Of a stretch of 64,000 nucleotides of DNA, positions 59,605 through 64,000 are shown in pieces. The stretch lies in NCBI RefSeq assembly GCF_000003815.2, contig NC_049986.1, forward strand, positions 11,387,354 to 11,451,353, read 5' to 3'. Source of the stretch: Branchiostoma floridae (lineage: Eukaryota; Chordata; Leptocardii; Amphioxiformes; Branchiostomatidae). Within the stretch, counting starts at the first letter, position 1. Every line of letters begins with the position of its first letter. Made by a program: the position numbers and the translations under genes. The notes beneath the pieces are model-generated. The model searched no databases. It was not told the origin of the DNA and saw only the letters and a program-made list of their open reading frames with translations.

Positions 59605-60263
59605 CGTGCGGGGAGAGAGTGGGAGGCGGTACCGCGTCGTGACGGAAGTGTTTCGTTGAGGCCGACTGACGAAGAGCGCCGTCTGATCTAGGAAAACAGT
59701 GACTGTCCTTGAAGATAGTGACGTCCCCAACCGGGCTTCTTCTTCGAGTGACAGACAGATCGTTACTACGTAAAGATAGACAGGAATTCAGCTCTTCCCC
59801 GCCCTACAGGCCACTCTCTCTCCCTCTCTATGTAGGTTATGATGAAAGGCAAACAAAAGAGGGGCTGAAATATGAGAGAAATCAAAGGTTGCTTTAAAGG
59901 AGGCGTACAGTACGCGTCACTCGTCTCTCTTGGACTGGTTGGTAGGTCAGAGGTCACTTATAGAATAGAATAGTACATTTCTAGATAGGAGTGCTAATAT
60001 TTAGAAGAATAGGTACTGTGCCTTTTTGAAGACCTATATGTAGATACATTTCCATTTATAAACCTTACATATATCTATATTTGCTATTTTTGGCTGTTAA
60101 AATGTTCTTATGGATAGATGATACATTCAAGAAAAGAATTCGTGACCTCACTTTGTTTTAATGGAAGCGCCCAAATCCTCACATGACTCCCCTCCCACTT
60201 GGCTACTCTGAAAGCCACAAGTGCAAGAAAAGTACCTGTTTGATGTCTTAAAACATCTTTAAA
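59605..60263. promoter_or_regulatory. Shared divergent promoter, SLC31A1 (D) / FKBP15-like
   Basis: These 659 bases separate two start codons that point away from each other. The transporter-proximal 120 bases are GC- and CpG-rich (GTGGGAGGCGGTACCGCGTC), as in a CpG promoter. The FKBP15 side is AT-rich. From memory, human SLC31A1 and FKBP15 are also head-to-head neighbours on 9q32, so a shared promoter is likely. I could not identify a metal-response element. Confidence 0.6.
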
Positions 60264-60328
60264 ATGTTCAGTCTGACTGGAGATGACGACGATGACTTCC
60301 TTACACCCTCGGGCATGTCATCAGGGGG
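60264..60328 (+). CDS. FKBP15: FKBP15-like gene, first coding exon
   Basis: ATG is preceded in frame by a TAA at 60249-60251. It opens 65 bases encoding MFSLTGDDDDDFLTPSGMSS and a split Gly-Gly, ending at a strong donor (GGTAAGA). The acidic run followed by Asp-Phe-Leu-Thr-Pro-Ser-Gly parallels the start of vertebrate FKBP15 (MFGAGDEDDTDFLSPSG, from memory). FKBP15 (WAFL) has an FKBP-type domain and long coiled coils and acts in endosome and actin transport. No second exon is recognisable up to 64000, so the first intron is long. The call rests on one short exon plus its conserved neighbour. Confidence 0.65.
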
Positions 60329-60594
60329 GTAAGAATTGTCTCACATCACGAATATAAGGATTTTTCTTGACTCAAATCTTCAACTTCCTGTTTATGTGGC
60401 GGGTCCGTTGTTTGCGAATAACCGGTCATATAATGACTTTTGACCATAATTTTATCAAACTAAGTTTCGGTTCAGAAAATAGATAAAGCATTCTAGCCTA
60501 GGTAGTTTTTTTCTTTGTGTTAAATGTGCCAATTATGAACTTTTGCTGTACTCAAATTTCAAATGTACTCATGTGTTTTGATTTGGCTGTGTTG

Positions 60595-61374
60595 TTACCT
60601 CCATGAAAAAATGGAGGTATAGTTTTTGGTCTGTCTGTGTGTCTGTGTGTCTGTCTGTGTGTGTGTCCGCATATTTGTGGACATCATAACTTGAGAACCT
60701 CTCGATGGACTACGATGATATTTGGTATGTGGGTAGGGGTTGGGAAGACGAAGGTCAAGGTCAATTTTGGGCCCCCTGGTGTGTGACCTTGGTACTGCAG
60801 CAGAACTCCAATTTTTTGTATCTTTTTATCTGGACATGCTATGGTCTTGATTTCTTGGTGGCAGATAGCTTTTGATGTAAGGAAGAAGTGGTGTATATTT
60901 GGACCCCCTAGCAGCTTGCTCTGGAACTGCAGGAGCATTTTTGTCAAAATCTTCCAAGAAGCATAACGGAACATAGGAATGATGAATTTCCATGATATTT
61001 GGTATGCAGGTACATGTAGCAGAGATGTACATAATGAAATCAAAATTATGCAAATTTGGACTTCATTTGCATACTTAATGAGGAAAATGTATATTTACAG
61101 TGTTTTCCAATATATCACTCAAATACATGTTACATATGTAGTTTGTGGCAGGCGGAAGTTAAGCAGATACTAATTATGCAAATAAGCCCCTAATTTGCAT
61201 AATTAATTTGAAAGTGTCCTAATTTTTCTTATTTCGTGTAGTAAATGATTGGTCTGTCAACACTGTGACCTATGTAAGTTAAAGGTGTACATAAGCAAGC
61301 ATAAATTATGCTAATGTGAAAGTCATTTGCATAATCAGAATATTTCATGGAGGTATGAGGTCTCCGAACTCTAG
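60595..61374. repeat. Dispersed element related to 50187-51705
   Basis: It starts TTACCTCCATGAAAAAATGG (itself a small palindrome), continues into a GTCTGTGTGT microsatellite, and ends TTTCATGGAGGTATGAGGTC before GAACTCTAG. The internal text (GGGCCCCCTRG, GGTACTGCAGCAGAACT, TTTGCATAATTAAT) follows that of the element at 50187-51705, with only one unit here. Confidence 0.75.
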
Positions 61375-64000
61375 TTTTTACCTGGTTCAGACTTTCTTTC
61401 TCAGTGTATGCGTACTGTTATCATGGAAGCTCATCAGTGCTGTTAGTGGTCATAGTACAATGCTTAACTTTTTTCAACACTAAGGTGTACACGTAACAAA
61501 TTTTCAACAACCAAGTTGTCAAAGTGCCAGTATTGTCCATGTGAAAGCAACTTTGACAGTTACCCTGACTCCGCTGACATCTGGGCGGAGATGTTGGGGC
61601 AGGTTTAGACACATTGACACGAAGTACTGAGGGACACGCTAAGTTTGTAGTCATGACATATCATCATATTTAAAATGGCAGGAGAGCCGCCAGCGTTTCT
61701 GCACATGATGACATGATGAGTCAGAATCTTATTATCAGATGATGTTCTTTCTACCTCTCACTCTCATGTTTTTAGACATGGTGTAGTAGTACCAAGGATG
61801 AGTAGAACGCAGGAAGTGATTGAGATACCAGGAGAGCCAACACCAGTCAGCTAGAATCAATTCCGCTTTCCTCCTTTGCTGCCCTTATTGTGTCAAAAGG
61901 TGGCAAGCCGGCCTGACGGTCAAACTGGCATCATGCAAAGCCAAGGAGTCCCACATCCGTTTGGAGGCAAATCATTGTCGACACATTGAGCGAAGTACTA
62001 GTAGAGTGGAACAAGAGTAGTGCTGAAAATTGGAAGTAGTGTTGGCAGAGACTAAGGAGTTTTCCATCTTTCAATGTACAATGCACATTTTAATCTTTAG
62101 TAAATTAAGACAAGTAATGTTATAAAGATCTGAAAATAACATCTTCTCTGAGACTCGAAAGGCAAGGATTTTCCTGTTTTTATGGACACACCACTGGAAT
62201 GAAATGCACCAGTGTAGGTATGCCTCATCTTGAAAAAAAACCCCAACTTACCCAACTTTAATAAGCCTCTGTCTCAGTAGCAGTCAAAATTCCTACGTAC
62301 TGTATACAAGTGGTCAGCAGTAATGTTGCCACTGCTGTACTCGCCAAGAGACTAGTTCTGAACTGTGCACTTTCTAGCTTTTATATTTTTTACAGGAATT
62401 TACTTCTGTAAGATAATCTTCACTTCGGTGTCCTGCATAAATTATGACCAACCAAAAACATCTTCTTGCATAGCCATTGGTTGACATTTAGTTTGCTTCA
62501 ACAGTAGTCTTTCATAAAAAAAGTTACAACCTTGTTTTCATGATATGGTACAGTACCCACACCTGGCGCCCTTCACTGTTTTGACAACAGTACCACCAAG
62601 ATTATCTTTCTTGAACATTCCCTTAAGAGCTACCTATTATAATATTGAATATGATTTTGGTACCCAACAAAATAAACTTTTCCAAAATGTTGCAATTTTT
62701 TGAACATACAATACAGGACTACTTTGTAGGGGAGGGACCTCATTTCTGGATCTGTGCATAACGTGCAGGTTGACTACACACCTGGTTCTGAAGTGGTTGG
62801 TCATCAGTATTGATCCTGACAAAGACGACAGCGGTCGTTGAAAATGTGATCTGTGACCTTTGTGTTGGAAGAAAGTTAAGCATTGTACTACATTAGATAC
62901 TAAGTCTTGACCATAGATACAATACAAAGACAAACACCTTGTAATGTACAGTATTCAGAATGGTGACAGCCATTGTGATTCTCTTGATCCATCTAACCTT
63001 TCACCTTTAACCTTGAGTTAACCCATGACAGCAGTCAGCGTGGTTATGTTGGCTGTAGGAGGCATGTGATATTTGCCCTGACACCATGGTGCGCAGACGG
63101 AATGGGAAATCAAACAACATGACTTTTAGCTTGAGTCACATTCAGATGCCAGTCTAATCATGTTTCCACTATATGCTTTTGAACATGCAGTTCAAAAGCA
63201 ACTTGTATCTCCCCCTCAAAAAAATGATGTACTGTATATGTTTATTATGTCAACGATGCTATGGTACAAGGATCTAAGTATTAGTCAGCAACCATTCTGT
63301 GATTCTTCTAGTCATGGAATTGTTTTAGACAGCATGGTCCCATATGCCTATTAACCTATAAAACATTCTTAAGTGTATACATATAGCCTATAGTATAGTC
63401 ACGAGTCTTACTTTCAGGGGCTTTAATAGGGTTACATTTAAGGAATGCATGACTGAGAGTCAGTTGTTGTTGGAACAATGACGGCCCTGTCCTTACATGT
63501 TGAAGTCATTGCCAGACTGTCAAGGGTCTATATCCTGCCTGCAGAAAGTCTCAGCAAACTGTAACCTGTAGGGACTGTTCATTATACACATCTCGATCTA
63601 ATTGAGCTCATCAATATCTTGTAAATATTAGTAATTGTACATGTAGACGATTTAAAGGATGTGTATATTCTTATCTTAGTTTTCTTACTGTTAAATCCTA
63701 AATGATAGGTTTAGATTGTACAATTTATATGTTGACCAATACATAGGAGAATCCTTTGCCCAAGTACAGTAATGAACTATCCCAATAGCACACAGTATTA
63801 GATTACTTACTTGCAGACCTTTCTCTAAACCTCGTCAGGTCATACTGCATCTACATGCTAGTGATAGGCTACAGATGGAAAGTGTTTACCAGAATAATGT
63901 GTTAACATATTTGTTAATTATCCCACCAGTTTAACATATCAATACTAGATGTCAGATGTGGTTTTGATCTGCCAAATTACAAGACCCAAGAGCCAGACCT
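61375..64000 (+). other. Presumed first intron of the FKBP15-like gene
   Basis: No exon of FKBP15 or any other family is recognisable on either strand. Open frames such as 62637-62933 (minus) lack domains and splice support. The sequence is AT-rich and otherwise unremarkable. Confidence 0.35.

Overview
The window looks like chordate, probably cephalochordate (amphioxus, Branchiostoma), nuclear DNA. This is an inference from intron-rich genes with short introns and GT-AG junctions, chordate-type gene families, a CR1/L2-type LINE with an esterase-type ORF1, and many small foldback elements. No virus-like element was recognised.

Layout: (1) 1-2979 has no gene I can name and holds short repeats. 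(2) 2980-12091, minus strand: SMG7, a nonsense-mediated decay factor, with 16 coding exons traced. (3) 12092-12938: an 850-base divergent intergenic region, then a six-exon cytosolic sulfotransferase on the plus strand (12939-15101). (4) 15303-20915: a tandem array of 215-base units carrying tRNA-promoter-like boxes, split by a 4.7 kb 5'-truncated LINE. A degenerate related array follows to about 21690. (5) 22438-35357, plus strand: a 22-exon TTC28-like protein (TPR repeats plus a CHAT peptidase-like domain). Its introns hold a non-autonomous mariner and a tRNA relic. (6) 36417-59604, minus strand: four tandem SLC31/CTR copper-transporter genes (A 36417-38417, B 40295-42323, C 44858-47120, D 53281-59604) with the same five-exon plan. 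(7) 60264-60328, plus strand: the first coding exon of an FKBP15-like gene, head-to-head with copper transporter D. The rest of that gene lies mostly beyond the window; I found no second exon before 64000.

The copper-transporter cluster is the most interesting part. The pore-forming exons are conserved; B and C differ at only about two bases in the last exon. The ectodomain exon, by contrast, has diverged completely. It is a Met-Asn-His-Ser-Gly pentapeptide array in B, a His-dominated pentapeptide array in C, a Met-Asp-His-Ser-Asn / Met-Asp-His-Gly-Thr array in D, and almost nothing in A. It looks like a set of copper importers sharing one pore with different copper-capture tails. D keeps the vertebrate-like cytosolic loop and the FKBP15 neighbour, so it is probably the ancestral SLC31A1 and A-C are later duplicates. 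D's last exon carries two single-base insertions, and the TTC28-like gene one. All three should be checked as possible assembly errors.
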